Assembly: GCF_024713975.1 (NCBI RefSeq)
Contig: NC_091112.1
Location: 12,159,501-12,223,500, forward strand
Source of the DNA: Paralichthys olivaceus
Taxonomy: Eukaryota; Chordata; Actinopteri; Pleuronectiformes; Paralichthyidae
DNA length: 64,000 bases
Reading direction: 5' to 3'
A program made the position numbers and the translations under genes. Each line of letters opens with the position of its first letter. The first letter of the stretch is position 1. Below are positions 39,056 through 52,224 of the stretch, one piece after another. Below the pieces are notes generated by a model. The model saw nothing but the letters and a program-made list of their open reading frames with translations, was not told where the DNA came from and did no database searches.

Positions 39056-41583
39056 TTACAGTTCATCGTGTTTGTAAGTGAACTCTCTGGAGGATATAAA
39101 GCCGTCTTTGTTCTCGTCCTCTTTTGCGAAGATGTCCTCCACCATGTTCTCATGCAGAGTGTCGTTGGGGGGGTAGCCATGACGCTCAAACTCCTTCCTC
39201 AGGTATATTTTCACCTGGCAGATCAAGTGACAATGAGTAACACACAGGGAAGTGTTAGGAGAAAAAAGAAACACAAAAATAGACTATGTTTTTACATCTC
39301 ATCTGTATGGGGCCATTATTGTAGCAAAACCAAATAAAAATGTGAGTTTCAATCCATCTGTGATCAGATTTGTGAATGTGTAAAAGTATCGTCAAATATG
39401 TATTCAGATTTGAAAGTGTATTTATATTCATTTATCTATGTTAGTGCCTGTTTATGTAGTTAAATGTTAGTTTTGAAATAGCATGTACTTGTCACCTTGC
39501 TAAGAATAGCACATCATTACTCAGTGTCGTACTTTATATACAGTTTATGGTTAAATACTGAAGAGACTGATGGTCAAGCGACCTGCTGCCACATTACTGT
39601 ATCATGTGCATGTACTGCCCCCTTGTGGTCAATTCAAACTTGCATTAATAAATCCTTTGTATACAAACAATTCAACCTAAAGTGGTGTTTAGTATAGAGC
39701 CCTACTTTGAGGAGATGATGGCTAATTCGTCTATTTGAAGTGAGGGTGTTTACTGAACACAGAACAGTGCAACTCTTGTCTTTACCTCATGTTTGGAGAG
39801 TTTCCAGTCATCGTTGAGGTCCATCTCCTGGAAGGATTCATGCGATCTGGGCCCATTTCTGATCTCAAGGACCTCAATGATAAAGGTTAGTGTGCTTTCA
39901 GGTGGGATCTTACCTGAAGGAGGATAAGTCCAAAGGACGAGAGGTCAACTACAACTGAGACTGGATGCAGCCAGGGGTTTCTGTGCTGAGAACCAGCTTG
40001 TTTGGTTATATGTTATTATATAGATATAAATATTGAAGAAGTATGTGGGTATTAATGACAGCCAGTTAGCCTTGTTTGTTGTGTGAGCAAAGGTTACATA
40101 TGTGGAGAAGAAATGAAATGTTATTGGTTAGAGTGGCGTGTGCTTACCAGGACAGTTTGCATGCTCCATGTTGAGAGAAAGTGGACTAATACAACTGAAT
40201 GAAACCCTCATTCAGTGTGGCAGTCCTAGAAATCCAACAAGACTGTTTTACATACAAACATGCATCAACATACTTACATCACATATTGTGTTAAACCACA
40301 AGCTTTTCTTAGAGGGGAGTGTAATGTACCTGTATAACAACATGCAGGGAAGCTTGCATGCACATGACCACAGCTACTGTACCTTTCCCTTCCTTCCCAT
40401 AGGCCAGCGCAGGAGGTACGACCAGCTTCCTCTTCTCTCCAGCACACATGTCCTGCAGGCCTTTGTCCCAGCCTTTTATCACCTCTCTGATGCCCAGCGT
40501 GAACCACACCGGCTGCTTGTCGCCTTCGTTACGACTTGTGGGGAGACACAGAGGCAGTGGGTCGTTACAGGTTCTAAAGGGTAAAGTTATTGTATTTCTG
40601 TCTTCTGTTTTACATTTGAAAATAGCCCAATTCCCATTAGTTGGCCTCTGAGGCAGAAAAAGAGAAAATACAGTCAATGCTCACTCAACACTTGTCAATG
40701 GGATGGACAGCCTTAGCCCTCTTTGAGACAGCCGTTGAGATCTTACTTGGAAAATTAAGTATATAGTTTATGACGTGATTAAATTGTACTGTTATTGATT
40801 TGATCAGATTTTAAAGTGTTGATCACTGGTGGAGAAGCAGCATTGTCACCTGACACTGGAAGGCAAGACTTCTAATTTAGACATTTTAATATGCTGCTGC
40901 TAATCTAAGCATTTAAAAGGTCGTTTGCAGACTCAAGAGTTTTCATTAGGACTGTTCATAAGACTCAGAATCAGGATTCACTGGGTTTATTCAAAGTAGT
41001 TGTTGCTTTTGAGTTTTGTCCAAATATCATATTTGATGTATTTAAATGTCAGGTTTGTATTGTACCAGGGGGATTTCAGAGAAGTGTAATGTGATTGTTG
41101 ATGTGGGGTCTTTGGATCACTCTCTTCTCAGCAGCACTTCACTGTCATCACATCAACACACACTTCCTGCTTCTCACTCTCATGTGCCTGAACTAACCAA
41201 TAAGAAGGCAGAGAACAAAGGGGGGTGGGAGGCAAACTTATCTTAACTCGGGTGAAGCTGACCCTTTGGTTGGTTGTGTCACGTGACCGAACACAGTCGC
41301 GTAACCATGGAGACACGAAACAAACAACCTTTTATAATATTGTACCTTTGGTCACATCTTCAATCGCCCCGTGTCGAACATACCTGGAGTGAAACATGGT
41401 TCCGTTCTCGAAGAATCCGTCGTGATGCACGAGCAGGACGTCCCCGTACTTGGACTTCCGGTGACAGAGGAACGGTCTGTACATCACCTCCATCTGCACC
41501 TCGGCCTCGGGCAGCGCGCCCCCGCTGACCCCCGGCAGCAGCAGAGAGGAGCAGAGCCAGCTCAGCACGACCTGCAGCACCAT
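39056..41583 (-). CDS. fkbp14: FKBP14 (FKBP22), ER peptidyl-prolyl isomerase
   Basis: Endoplasmic-reticulum prolyl cis-trans isomerase that helps fold collagen. Four coding exons on the minus strand: 41583-41384, 40534-40383, 39913-39786, 39214-39056; phases agree, giving 212 aa (human 211). A hydrophobic signal peptide ([20 protein letters not shown]) occupies the N terminus. The FKBP domain includes [55 protein letters not shown] and KIPPEST. Two EF-hand loops follow: [12 protein letters not shown] and [12 protein letters not shown] (residues 193-204), both with canonical calcium-ligand positions. The last four residues are the retrieval signal HDEL. An inverted CCAAT (ATTGG at about 41690) lies roughly 110 bp upstream of the start. 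SCRN1, its human neighbour, is absent here. Confidence 0.96.
39614..39628 (-). promoter_or_regulatory. Weaker CTCF-like motif in the last FKBP14 intron
   Basis: The minus strand reads CCACAAGGGGGCAGT, one position off the core, between the last two FKBP14 coding exons. Confidence 0.3.
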
Positions 41584-41799
41584 GTCCCCGGCGTCAGTGT
41601 CCAGGACGAGACAGACAGTTTGGGAGGAAGCGAGCAACAGATGATCCTCGACGTGGCAGGGACGAGTGGTTGCAGGACCTGCTCCTCTGATTGGTTGCTT
41701 CTCATTTGGAACCCCGCCCACAGATGCGCCCCCTTACACGTGGTTGCCAGGGCCCACTGTTGTCCTACGGAGGCCGAGACAGCTCAACACGGTAACTAG

Positions 41800-43195
41800 A
41801 GAAAAACAAAGTTCAGGTAAAGAAAACAGCATGAATTTGATGTGCGCTGCAAAAACACATGCAAATACAGAAACGTGCAAACACATCACACACATACACC
41901 TGGCAATAAAAGCCATGCTGTTTTAAAGAAGTGTTTATTGACAACTGAGAGTGACTCGCCATTAATCAAGCATGCACATCAGTGTGACCTCTCTAGTAGG
42001 AGGATCAACCACTTGATCGTGGCAGTGCAGACTCTGGCATTAAAGATGGCGGCATTCAAAATTGGGATATTTTGGCTTCATTTCTGAGTATTGGGAAGAA
42101 GGGCAGATGTGTTGTCCGTCTTAATATACAGTCTATGAGTAACCACAAATCTACACCACAGAGCTATGTTTTATATTTCAAACATTTTATTCATGATAAT
42201 ATAGTGTCTAAGGAAAACATGGTCATTGTAGGATCTAAGTGAAAGGACGGTTTATGGGAAACTGATTTAAATGTTGGCACTACTTTGTAGATATAATTAT
42301 ATATTTGGCAATGACAGCAATGCTGCTGGGCAAATTCAGATTTCTAGTTTTGGGCTGCTTTTCCCAAACAGACCTGACAACCCGCATTGCATCAATTGAA
42401 TGGGGACTCTTTTAAGTGTGGGCCTAATCTTTATTAGTGTACAGTGTTTTATGAATTATACATTCATGTCATGCAGTTAATCACATTTCAGTGAATTCAT
42501 ATTTGAGTCATCTTGGTGTCACAGAGCAGGGCATTCAAGCTGTTTAGAAATTCAAATCATTCGGCATTCCTTTTCCTTCTGTCACATTATTTTCTAGAGG
42601 GCCACACTTTGGCGAGTACATTTACAGCACAGGTTAAAGCAGTCTGCTGTGTACCGAAACACAATTACATGCAATATGACAGCATTGTACTTCATAAATA
42701 TATGTTTTCTAATTCAATGTACAGACATATTTACACATATTTGCATACTACAATACGTATAGTATCCATAATGTCATTGGCTCTTTTGGAAAAGGCTCTT
42801 TTTATTCTGTCACTACAAAAGAAGTTGAGAGCACAGCTTATTTCTGCATTAACAGTCAGCAAGTCATACATATTGTAACTATTTCATACGTCATATGTTT
42901 TGTTAAATGTTTCCCACAATCAGTGTCCATAACAGTGCTGCAGCCAATGATGTGACAGTAACTGTTCTCCGAGGCCCAACAAAAGAGTTAAACCTCCAGC
43001 GAGGAAGACAGTCGATTCAAAAGCTGACTCCCGTAACCATCCATGGCTCAGAGCAGGCACCAGAGCATCTCTTTAATCCCCTCTCAGTCTGTCAGGATTT
43101 TTTAAGGGGTGAAACTTCAACAGAAATCTGAAGTTTACTCCCCGTGATCAGAAAGAGGAATTGTAAAGTCGCAATGCGGTTGTTAACTTTTCAGA
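41800..43195. other. Region between FKBP14 and the COLQ stop codon
   Basis: Includes the probable COLQ 3' UTR; a candidate poly(A) signal on the minus strand is at 42186-42191. Around 42045-42140 there is a repeat fragment (AAGATGGCGGCATTCAAAAT, TATACAGTCTATGAG). No other gene is supported. Confidence 0.4.
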
Positions 43196-46100
43196 TCAGG
43201 TGAAGTACTTGCACCCGGTGGAATCGATGAGGCAGGAGTCGGTGCATCTGAGCTGCCCAAAGGATCTGAAGGGGACAGGGAAAAATATTTTTTAACAAGA
43301 TTGCACTAAATGTACAGTAAAATTCTTTACCTACACTAATGACCGAAGATGTAATAGCTCAGGGTATTTGCTTCCTTGCCAAGAATTACATAAGAGGATT
43401 GGTGCATCTCTCATATCTGTACAATAAATATGTATTCAACATCTACAGCAGATTAGCTTTGCTTAGCAGAAAATAGGGACAAATTATAATATTAATAACT
43501 ATATTGAAAGAGCACTATTCAAAATCTAAGTTATAAAGTGCTTTACAAGGGCAGCAAAATAAAAAAGACAGGTCATAAAATCATGAGTACAGCAAAAATT
43601 AAGGAATCACAAATATTAAAAGACAATATTAACTTAAAAGAACTCTAAAAGACATACAATTGCTTTAAATTAATTAAAAAAAATACAAGTATGTTTTAAC
43701 AAGGAATTTAAAAGAGATCACTGACTTTTAAATCTAGTATTTGGGACACAGAGAAACTTCTGCACGAGGATCTCAATGTAAGTGACGGCTCGTGAACTAC
43801 TAAAAGGTAGATAAGATAATTTTTCTAACTCTGGACTGAACTGGGTGTAAAGTTTCATATCTTTGTGCTGAGCTAAGCTAACCATCTCAAGCTCTAACGT
43901 CACGGTTAGTGTGTCAACATGAGATTGGAAAGCATCTGTGGACTTTATTTACCAAAGAGTCAAACTATTTCTCTAAGCATACGTTTAAAACATGCAATGC
44001 ACCACAGTATCTGGATGGTTTCAGAGATATCATCGCAAAAGTACTTTTGTAGTACTTAAGTAGTACTTTACAATCCTCAGATGAACTCATGCAACTGATT
44101 AAAAAGGAACTGCATTGTGCAATCTTGGCACAGAAGATTTCTGTGAAATGCTGACCTACAGTAGCGAGGTGCACCCAAGTGGTCTGGCACATTTTGTGGT
44201 CAATGTAAGTGTGTTCATTTGTAGAAGCTGTGACTGAGCATACCCAGGAAGATAGGACTTGCAGGTCTGATAACCAAAGTCCTTTCCGTCGCACTCCTCC
44301 ATGCCTTCATGTCGGTAGCCGTCTCCACAGTAGGCCCACTTGCAGTCTGAGGTGATGAAGTGGAGGGGATGAGGAGGAGGAGGAGAGTGTTGTGGGGAGA
44401 AGGGAGAGGGAAGATATTACTAATTGGTTTGGCACACCTCCGTGTTTCACAGATGCCAATACAGCGCTTTCCTGCTAATTTAATTGAACAGCCGAGCCCA
44501 GTGTAGCAGGGGGATGGCAGGAAAAAAGAGAGGGTGAGATTAATGAAAGATCAGAGAAAGGTCTCACAGGGAGTACTGCTTTTATCCTCTGCCATGTGGG
44601 CTCAGACTCTGTGGTGCACTGTAGTTAGGCTCTGCGGGGCGTCTCATGAGCAACTGGGTATATGGCAGCATGATGTTCATGCAGCAAAACGCTGAACTTA
44701 CTTTGGAGCTAGAGAGCAGTGTTTTTTTCATTTAGCAGTTTTGTAGATCATTATTCAAGCATCTTTTTTTAAATCTTTATCTTTACATTGCTGAGCATGT
44801 GTTTATAAATGAGCAAGAGAAGCAGGTAACTCACTGAGGCAAGCGTCAGTGACAATCTGGTTTCCATCATCACACTCCTCTCCGTGCTGGGGCTGCACCT
44901 TCCCGTCCCCACACGCACCGACTCTGTCCGGGACTTCCTCTGTAGACTGGAACGCCTGGAAGGGCTGGACGAATCGTGAAGAGGAGAACAAGTGTTGACT
45001 TCAAATTTCAGGTGACCAGATGTAATGGCATCTTGGGCAAACACCAGGCTTAACCTGGTATATCTGGTTGATGTAGACTTAGGGTTAATCTATATTTCAA
45101 GGATAGGTTTTCTTCAGCAGATAGACTTGGCTTTGTTGTCATCTCAGCTGTTTTTACAACTGATCCATCTCCATAATAACGACAATAGCACTCAATAGAG
45201 CTCATACTTCAACCAAGGCCAAACAGCTCCTCTAATTTATTCGCGCTGCACCAAATTTCAAACACTAAAAAATATCAGTTCCCTAAATGTGCCTGATTTT
45301 TTTTCACATCAAGATCCATTAATTATTCTATGAGAAAACTGGGAAAATGCCAAGAAAAAACTGCTTTCACGCAATGTTAAAGATGTGTATCAAAATTTAA
45401 CTGTGATGATTTTGTGCGTCAACCCCCCCCCCCCTTTCTGTTCTTTCTCCTGCAGGGCATGTATGTGGCAGGGGGAGTGGCTGGCTTCTCCTGCAGCAAA
45501 CAGGACACACCTGCTTCCACTCAAATCCTCAACCTCTCTATAAAAGCCTGGTCTTCACTCCACTGCTCTGCCAGATTGTTCCGTCTCGGTCGGTAGCTGC
45601 TCTTTGTGTTTGTTCTTTGTGAAATCTTTGGTGTTGATTTTTTTATTTTCTTTGGGAGAGCCTCACCAGTGTTTTTACTCAGGTTATCCTTTGCCTTGCT
45701 GTTGCTTCTTTTTGAGCCATAAACTCTTTTATTTATCTTCACCTACATTCAGTCCCTGCTCAGTCTCTAATTCAGGACATAACATTAATGGGTTCCTCAC
45801 TAACACACACTGCATCCTTCCTCACAGTTTTGTGGTAACCTGTCCAGTAGTTTTTTTGCGTAATCTTGCTTACTGACTAACAAACAAACAACTGCAGATG
45901 AAAACACTAAGCTGTACTCAGTAGAGCACATACCATTGCTAAGGCCCCTTCAATTTAATCAAGCTGCACTAAATTTCACACACTCAGCTGTTTTCAGACA
46001 TGACCTGCGGGTTAAGGGAATTGGATACAGAGTTAACCCGCAGTTTGTCTTTCACACATGCACAACGCAACAGGAGGTTCTCCGCACAGACGCATTTACA

Positions 46101-49100
46101 ACAGCAACATCCTCCCCATTATTCAGGTGAGGCAGAGGCAGGAAGCATTAACTCCTCTGTGGAGATGGTGGGATTTTCTTGCGACCACACAGACACTGTT
46201 GTCGACTCTTATCACCAAAAACTCTCTCGACATCATCTTCTATGTGTATGACACCGCTTTTTCACCGGAAGATATTTGATTTATTATTGTTTTTATTTGA
46301 AGCGTCATCAATCCCAGCAGGGGAAATTAATTTCTACAGAGTTTATACTAGGTGGAGAAAGTATGGAGGGTCTGCAGAGTTCAGTGAATGTCTGAAAGCA
46401 GCTATAGATAACAGTGTGCTCACTGACTGTTAAAAATATTACAGCTTCCAGCACTGGTTACCTGTATGGGCTTCCATCCATCTTTATCTTTAAAGTACAG
46501 CATCCTCTGATCCTTCCTAAATGCCAGTGCATTGTCCAGATGAAGACGGCCCATCTCCTCTTTGTTGTTGACCACAAATATCTTCAAGTAAACAACGATA
46601 GGACATGATGAATAATGAATGCTTCAGTAATGATACACTTTCAATTTGGTTGATAGAGGGCTGTGTTGTGAAGGATTAGAGTCTTACTGCAGGGACTTTA
46701 TTGGCACCTCCCCGTTGTGTGTAGCTGCCGAAAGGAGCATTATTAGCTCCAAGCGTGGTGTCACAGTCACAGCGACCTGGTACACCGGTGGATCCCTTCT
46801 CTCCTTTTTCCCCCACAAGATAGAGACCTGCAGAAAAAAACATGCTGTATCACACAGTGCCTCCACCATACAGATTGTGTTTGTATGTGTGATGCATGTG
46901 AGTTACCTGAGGCAGGTGGACCAGGTGGCCCAGGAAGGCCATTGGGACCTGCGGGACCTGCAGGGCCTGTGACTCCTGAGGCTCCAGTCTGGCCCTTCAT
47001 GCCCTTTGCAAACCAGGAAACATCTCAATATTAAAAAATACACACAGGCACATGCACTCACTCACTCACACATACACACGCTCACACACACAGGTGGCCA
47101 ACATGCCACTCCCACTTGTGCATAGCTGTGCTAAACTCATTGAAACATGACTGTGTGTGTTTGTGTGTGTGGAGTCAGGGAGTCAAGCACTTGTGTATTA
47201 TCCATCCATCCTGTCTCCCTCTCACCTGTTTGCCTCTCTTCCCAGGCCGCCCAGTTGGTCCTCTCTTCCCTGAGACTCCTGGCTCTCCCTTCGGTCCTTG
47301 CTCACCCTGGGAGAGGAGTAAAATTAAGGAACAGCCTTATGATGTTAAATCAAATATTCAAGCATCCCCAGGTTTTCATCTTTCTTACCTTCTGGCCAAG
47401 CATCCCAGGCAAACCAATGGAACCCTTTATATGGACCAAATGAGAGTTTGAAGTGAGACAACATGTAATTCCCTCCACAGATTAGTTACTTGAGTGTTTA
47501 AAATTGATTTAATCCAGCTCTGACACAGATGGTTTAATAAAACAGCTCGAAAGGTAACAACATGAGAGATAGCATTACATGAACCATTATAACACATAGA
47601 ACACTTTCCAAAAAAACATTCCAGGCCCTGGAATATAGGAAACTCAAACCTTATCGCCTTTTGGTCCCGCTGACCCCAGGTCACCACGAGAACCCTTTCA
47701 AAGAAGAAAAAGGGTAAAGGAAGGTGAAATATAGGCTATAATAGTTGAGTAGTCACAGGCAGTTACTATGGCACATCTTACCTTATCTCCTTTGTAGCCA
47801 GGTAAACCCTGAAAAGGCAGATGAGTGAATGTTTAGACAGAACGATATCCAGCTTGTGTGTGATGATGTACAGATGTGACAAACCTTTGTCCCTGGTGGG
47901 CCCCTCAGTCCTGGTAATCCCATGAGTCCTGGATCCCCTTTCTCACCCTAATAAAAAAAATCAATAACATATTTTAGGGTCTGTGCTATATACTTGATTT
48001 GGTATGTATAAAGATCATCAAGGTGTATAATGTGCCATACCAAACCATTTTCCACAAAAAAATGTGTTAGTATTTGGAAAACCATGAGATTTACCTTGAG
48101 TCCCTCTGGACCAGGCCATCCTGATAGTCCTTGTTTCCCTGGGAGACCTGGGGCTCCTGTGCGACCCTGCAGGAACACAGACACATTTGACTCTGCTCCT
48201 TGAATATAAAATAGAACATTCTCCGTGTTTGTCAATGATCTGCAAATGCTCAATACGATGCCTGTTTAATGACTGTGCTGGCCTGATCTTGATGGGGACT
48301 AACTGGGGTTTAAAAAGTGTCACAAACAAATAAGAAATTCAAACTGTCTACCTGTGATGCCCTGATAACAACAGGACAAAGGCTACAGCCTCCAAACCTG
48401 AACAATGCCACTGACCTTTACTAACGAGTGGACTGGAATAAAGCTTTAATCGAGCAGGAGAGTCAGATATATTACAGAACACCCTCACGTCTCTGTGACA
48501 CCTGGACGAGTATCCCAGAGGTGCTGCCACGCTTGCGGCGTGCTCTCGTTTAGCCGCACGTCATTAAAGCAGAGGCCTGCAGAGACAGTGTGGACCTGCT
48601 GCTGCTGTGTGGAGTGATTTATCATGGAGAGCAAAAGCACTCAGGGAGATTAAAGTGCAGAAGTGGAATGCTGGAGAGGCTGGATCAGCAGGACTGGAGT
48701 CCAGTATGGTGGGCTAATGGAGCAAGGCCAAGGAAAGGAGGGAGGAAGAAGGGTGGGGGGGTTGTAGGAGAAGAGAAGAGAGGGGGATGATGAAGTGGAG
48801 GACGGACAGGCAACATCCAGGGATGCAATCAGGTTTTGGTATGTGGCCGCAGTGGCTACAGAATCTAATGGAGCACGACCCATTTGGCAGCTGCCGAGGA
48901 TATTTTGAGCGCATCAATAGACAAATCGCATCACAAAGATTGAGGACGCATCAGGTGGACAAAGGAGGCAGAGAAGGGGGAGAAATCTAGATCGCATTAT
49001 TCCAAGGACACGCGAGAGACCGACCAAAGAGGGATGAGCGACAGACCCAGATTTGCGAGAGAGGAGAGAGAGAGATGCTCACCTTTGACCCCGGGCGTCC

Positions 49101-50029
49101 AATTTCTCCCTGGCGGAGGACAAATGAGGGGAGAAGAGGCAGAGCGCTCATTAGAGCTGAGTGGGACGCTAGGACACCCACACACATACTTTCATGGCAA
49201 AATATTAAATATAAATAATATTAGAGGCATAATTGAGAAATAAAAAAACATAAACCTTTTCTCCTTTTGGTCCTGTTATGCCAGGTAATCCATCATGACC
49301 CTGAAAAATTATAACAAATTTATACATGTCACACAAATCAATACAAATAAAGGTAATTTGATTTCCACACATTTTTAACAATATTTGAATCTACTGTATG
49401 AATACACTATTTGATGCACTGTGATTGAAAAGCACTGCAGATACTCATGGAGGTTTACAACATTGTGTGGTATTTTATTTTGAAACACAGCCTTACGTCT
49501 GGTCCCCGGGGTCCTGGAGGTCCGGGTGGTCCAGGCGAACACCCCGGTGTTACAGCTTTTTCTCCTTGCTGCTCCTCTTTTCCACTAACACTTGGCTCTA
49601 ACATGCCAATATCATCCTTCAGACACACACAAACAAAATCCAAGAGAACAGGTTTGATTGTAAATGAGGGGGCATCATGCAGACAGGTTGGGTGAGAGTG
49701 CGTTTGTGAAGACCTACGGGGCTGCCTCGCTTCCACACCTGAGGCGGTGGAGGGTAGAACGGCGGCGGAGGCGGTGACATGAGACAACAGGGGTCGAACC
49801 TCATCCTCTCATCCAGCAACCTGAGGGCTGAGGGGAGGGGGGAGACAGAGAGTAGCAGCTGTGACAGGTGCAGGCTACGTGTCCGTCAGTCGGGACACTC
49901 ACACATACAGATGGATGTCTTCTTACCTGACTGGGCAGAGAGGATGCTGTCCATGAAAGGGTGATTGGAAGAGGCCCACGCAGGACTCATGAGAATGTGG
50001 AAGGACACTGCAAATTTGACCAGGTCCAT
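43196..50029 (-). CDS. colq: Collagen-like tail subunit of asymmetric acetylcholinesterase
   Basis: COLQ trimerises and anchors acetylcholinesterase tetramers in the synaptic basal lamina. Seventeen coding exons on the minus strand: 50029-49927, 49827-49718, 49616-49497, 49300-49256, 49109-49083, 48166-48095, 47947-47885, 47808-47782, 47694-47650, 47424-47389, 47306-47226, 47003-46907, 46827-46688, 46581-46462, 44964-44835, 44346-44244, 43265-43196. Phases agree throughout: 462 aa (human 455). A signal-like N terminus is followed by the proline-rich attachment domain at 48-63 ([16 protein letters not shown]), which binds the AChE tail. Gly-X-Y repeats run from about 100 to 276. Collagen exons 4-11 each begin with Gly and are multiples of 9 bp. 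The heparan-sulphate site GKRGKQ is at 238-243. The C-terminal domain (about 277-462) includes [40 protein letters not shown] and DSTGCKYFT, used for trimerisation and MuSK binding. It lies between FKBP14 and CYCS, unlike in human. Confidence 0.96.
45195..45990 (+). mobile_element. Two fragments of the short interspersed repeat around a 400-bp insert
   Basis: The head half is at about 45195-45370 (AACCAAGGCCAAACAGCTCC, CCTGATTTTTTTTCACATCA). The tail half is at about 45785-45900 (GTTTTGTGGTAACCTGTCCA, CTGACTAACAAACAAACAAC), and another head follows to 45990. The interval may hold an insertion. The block lies in the COLQ intron between exons 14 and 15. Confidence 0.4.
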
Positions 50030-50090
50030 TCTGCTGCTTTAGTTGTTTACTCTAGTTTCCCTGAAACACACAAACACAAGCTGTCTCACA

Positions 50091-50092
<2 letters not shown>

Positions 50093-50122
<30 letters not shown>
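50093..50122. repeat. CA repeat upstream of COLQ
   Basis: A pure CA tract about 65 bp upstream of the COLQ start codon. A TC run (about 50228-50250) and a C-rich run (about 50325-50348) follow within 260 bp. Confidence 0.9.
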
Positions 50123-50125
<3 letters not shown>

Positions 50126-51559
50126 TTTATGCTGTCTGAGGTTAATGCAGTTACTGGCAACTGTCACCTCCCTCTCTTTACTCTTGAGGGTGCTTCATCA
50201 CTCCCTCACTTTTGTCCTCTATAGAGTCTCTCTCTCTCTCTCTCTCTCTCCTCACAGCATAATAAACTTGTTGCACCTCAACACTGCAGCAGATGCAGCC
50301 AACGCTGTGATTCTAGCCGTGCACCCCCGCCCCCCCCCCACCCCCCCACTCCACACAGCCCTTCATGTGCCATGATGAGATCACTAAGTGACAAGTCATA
50401 CCAAACATAACAATCATGCAGCTGTCACAGGTTCACCCACCCACCCAAACACACACACACGCGCACACACACACACACACTATACTCCCAGGACAGTTAT
50501 TATTAAGGACAGTTATTGCTATGACTACATTCCATTACCTCTTCCAAAATCCACGACTAAACGATTAAGTGCGAATGAAAATGATAATCCGCGATGAACC
50601 ACGTGCGTTTTGCAGAAAGGATGCTGCACAGGACGCTGTTCACTCCATCTTCACTCTTGAGGCTCACTCCCCTTCTATTAGTGTCTACACGCGCAGCCTG
50701 CAGCTCGTCTTAATGTCCAGAAGATGCACTGACAACAGTGTCATGCACACCGTGCACGGCTTTCAACGCACACCCCTTACCTTCCACTTGAAATTGTGCC
50801 GCACTCGCAGACGCGCAGTCTGTCTCCTCTCGCGGTGCGCAGTCCCACGCACTGTGGCTCCTTTGGCATCTGGCGCGCTGTAGCCGATCCGCACCGCCAA
50901 TAAATCTGATCCACTTATCGACCAGTCTTTCCTCCCCGCCGGTCGATAACAACACAGCTGGGTGGAGGGAGGACCTGTAGCAGAGGCCACTGAGCGGAGC
51001 CAACACAGTGCCAGCTGTGGATCAGAGCCACAGTCACGGCTGTAACATCTGGATGGAGCTCAGTGCAGCAGGTTGAATGTCTGAGCTCACAGTCCGCATG
51101 CTGCCACTCGTTTGGCACGTTTCATCTCCACAGTGATGCTGATGGAGGCTTCATCAGCAAAATGGCCCCATCTCCTGGACATTTAGCTCCACGACGGACA
51201 AAATATTTTTTTATTCTTACCATAGATGGATTTAAACTCAATACGTGACAGAAGTCACTTTCTGATTTGTTGAATAATCTATGCTCAAATTCTTCAATCC
51301 ATTTTGTATTGAGACAGGTGAGAGACAGGGCAGAGTTTATGTTTCAGCATAAATGTGCTCATTCATTAGTTATTGAACAGGAACCATTGAATGAATGTAG
51401 AGATACATAAACTATATCAGATATGATGAGGACAGTATTACTGCAGTATAATGCACAACTCTGTAGAGCACATGTAAGAGAATCTCTCTCCTGCGCGGTC
51501 AAAATAATATTTACAAACTGTGGAAAATTGAATGTGACTGTCTATTCTTTATTTTAATT

Positions 51560-51795
51560 ATTCAGGTTGAGTCATCTTCTGCTTTAATTTCTTCCTTTTC
51601 CACGGAAAAGTGGGCAACCGTGAAGGCGCCCGGGGAGCAATTGGGGGGTTCGGTGCCTTGCTCAGGGGCACCTCGGCAGTGCCCAGGAGGTGAACTGGCA
51701 CCTCTCCAACTTCCTTCCATGCTGGACTTGAACTGGTCACCCTCCGGTTCCCAAGCCAAGTCTCTATGGACTGAGCTACTGCCTCCCTCTCTATT
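51560..51795 (-). mobile_element. tRNA-derived SINE, minus orientation
   Basis: Read on the minus strand, the head from about 51790 has an A box (TAGCTCAGTCC) and, after a spacer, a B-box-like AGTTCAAGTCC. The body follows (GTTCACCTCCTGGGCACTGC, TGCCCCTGAGCAAGGCACCG) and it ends in an A/T-rich tail near 51550. This is a common fish SINE type. It lies between COLQ and CYCS, upstream of the duplicated exon. Confidence 0.75.
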
Positions 51796-52224
51796 TATTC
51801 TTTTACAATTTTATTTTATTTTAGAGCCTTTATATCTTTCATGAAACCCATACCAGTTTAGGCTACTTTTGCGAGCTGGATGCTACTCGATTTCATTTTC
51901 CTGAGCACTTCACTGGTGAATGGTCTGAATGACATAAAGTGGATCTTGAATCTTGAATCTTTACCAGCTCAGTCTTGCAAACCTCAGACGTTCTAGTTAA
52001 TGGATTACCTGCCCTCGGTCCTGTTTGATTTATTATGACACAACAGAGATATGTAGAAAAAAAAAAAACAGGTTATTGTTTTGCATTCCCTGTATATTTT
52101 TATTTAAATGTAGTGTAACCAAAAACTATCACAAATTACAAATGCACATTAACATCACATTGTATATTCATTGACAACATTTTCATGAGCTGCAGGACAC
52201 TGACTTCTGCTTTGAAATCTACAG

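Noticed and set aside
40138-40584. 148-codon plus-strand frame over FKBP14 exon 2
   Set aside because: Shadow of the FKBP14 exon on the other strand; no similarity to any known family.
51750-51795. Functional tRNA gene on the minus strand
   Set aside because: Box-like motifs are present but the body is a SINE and no cloverleaf can be drawn.
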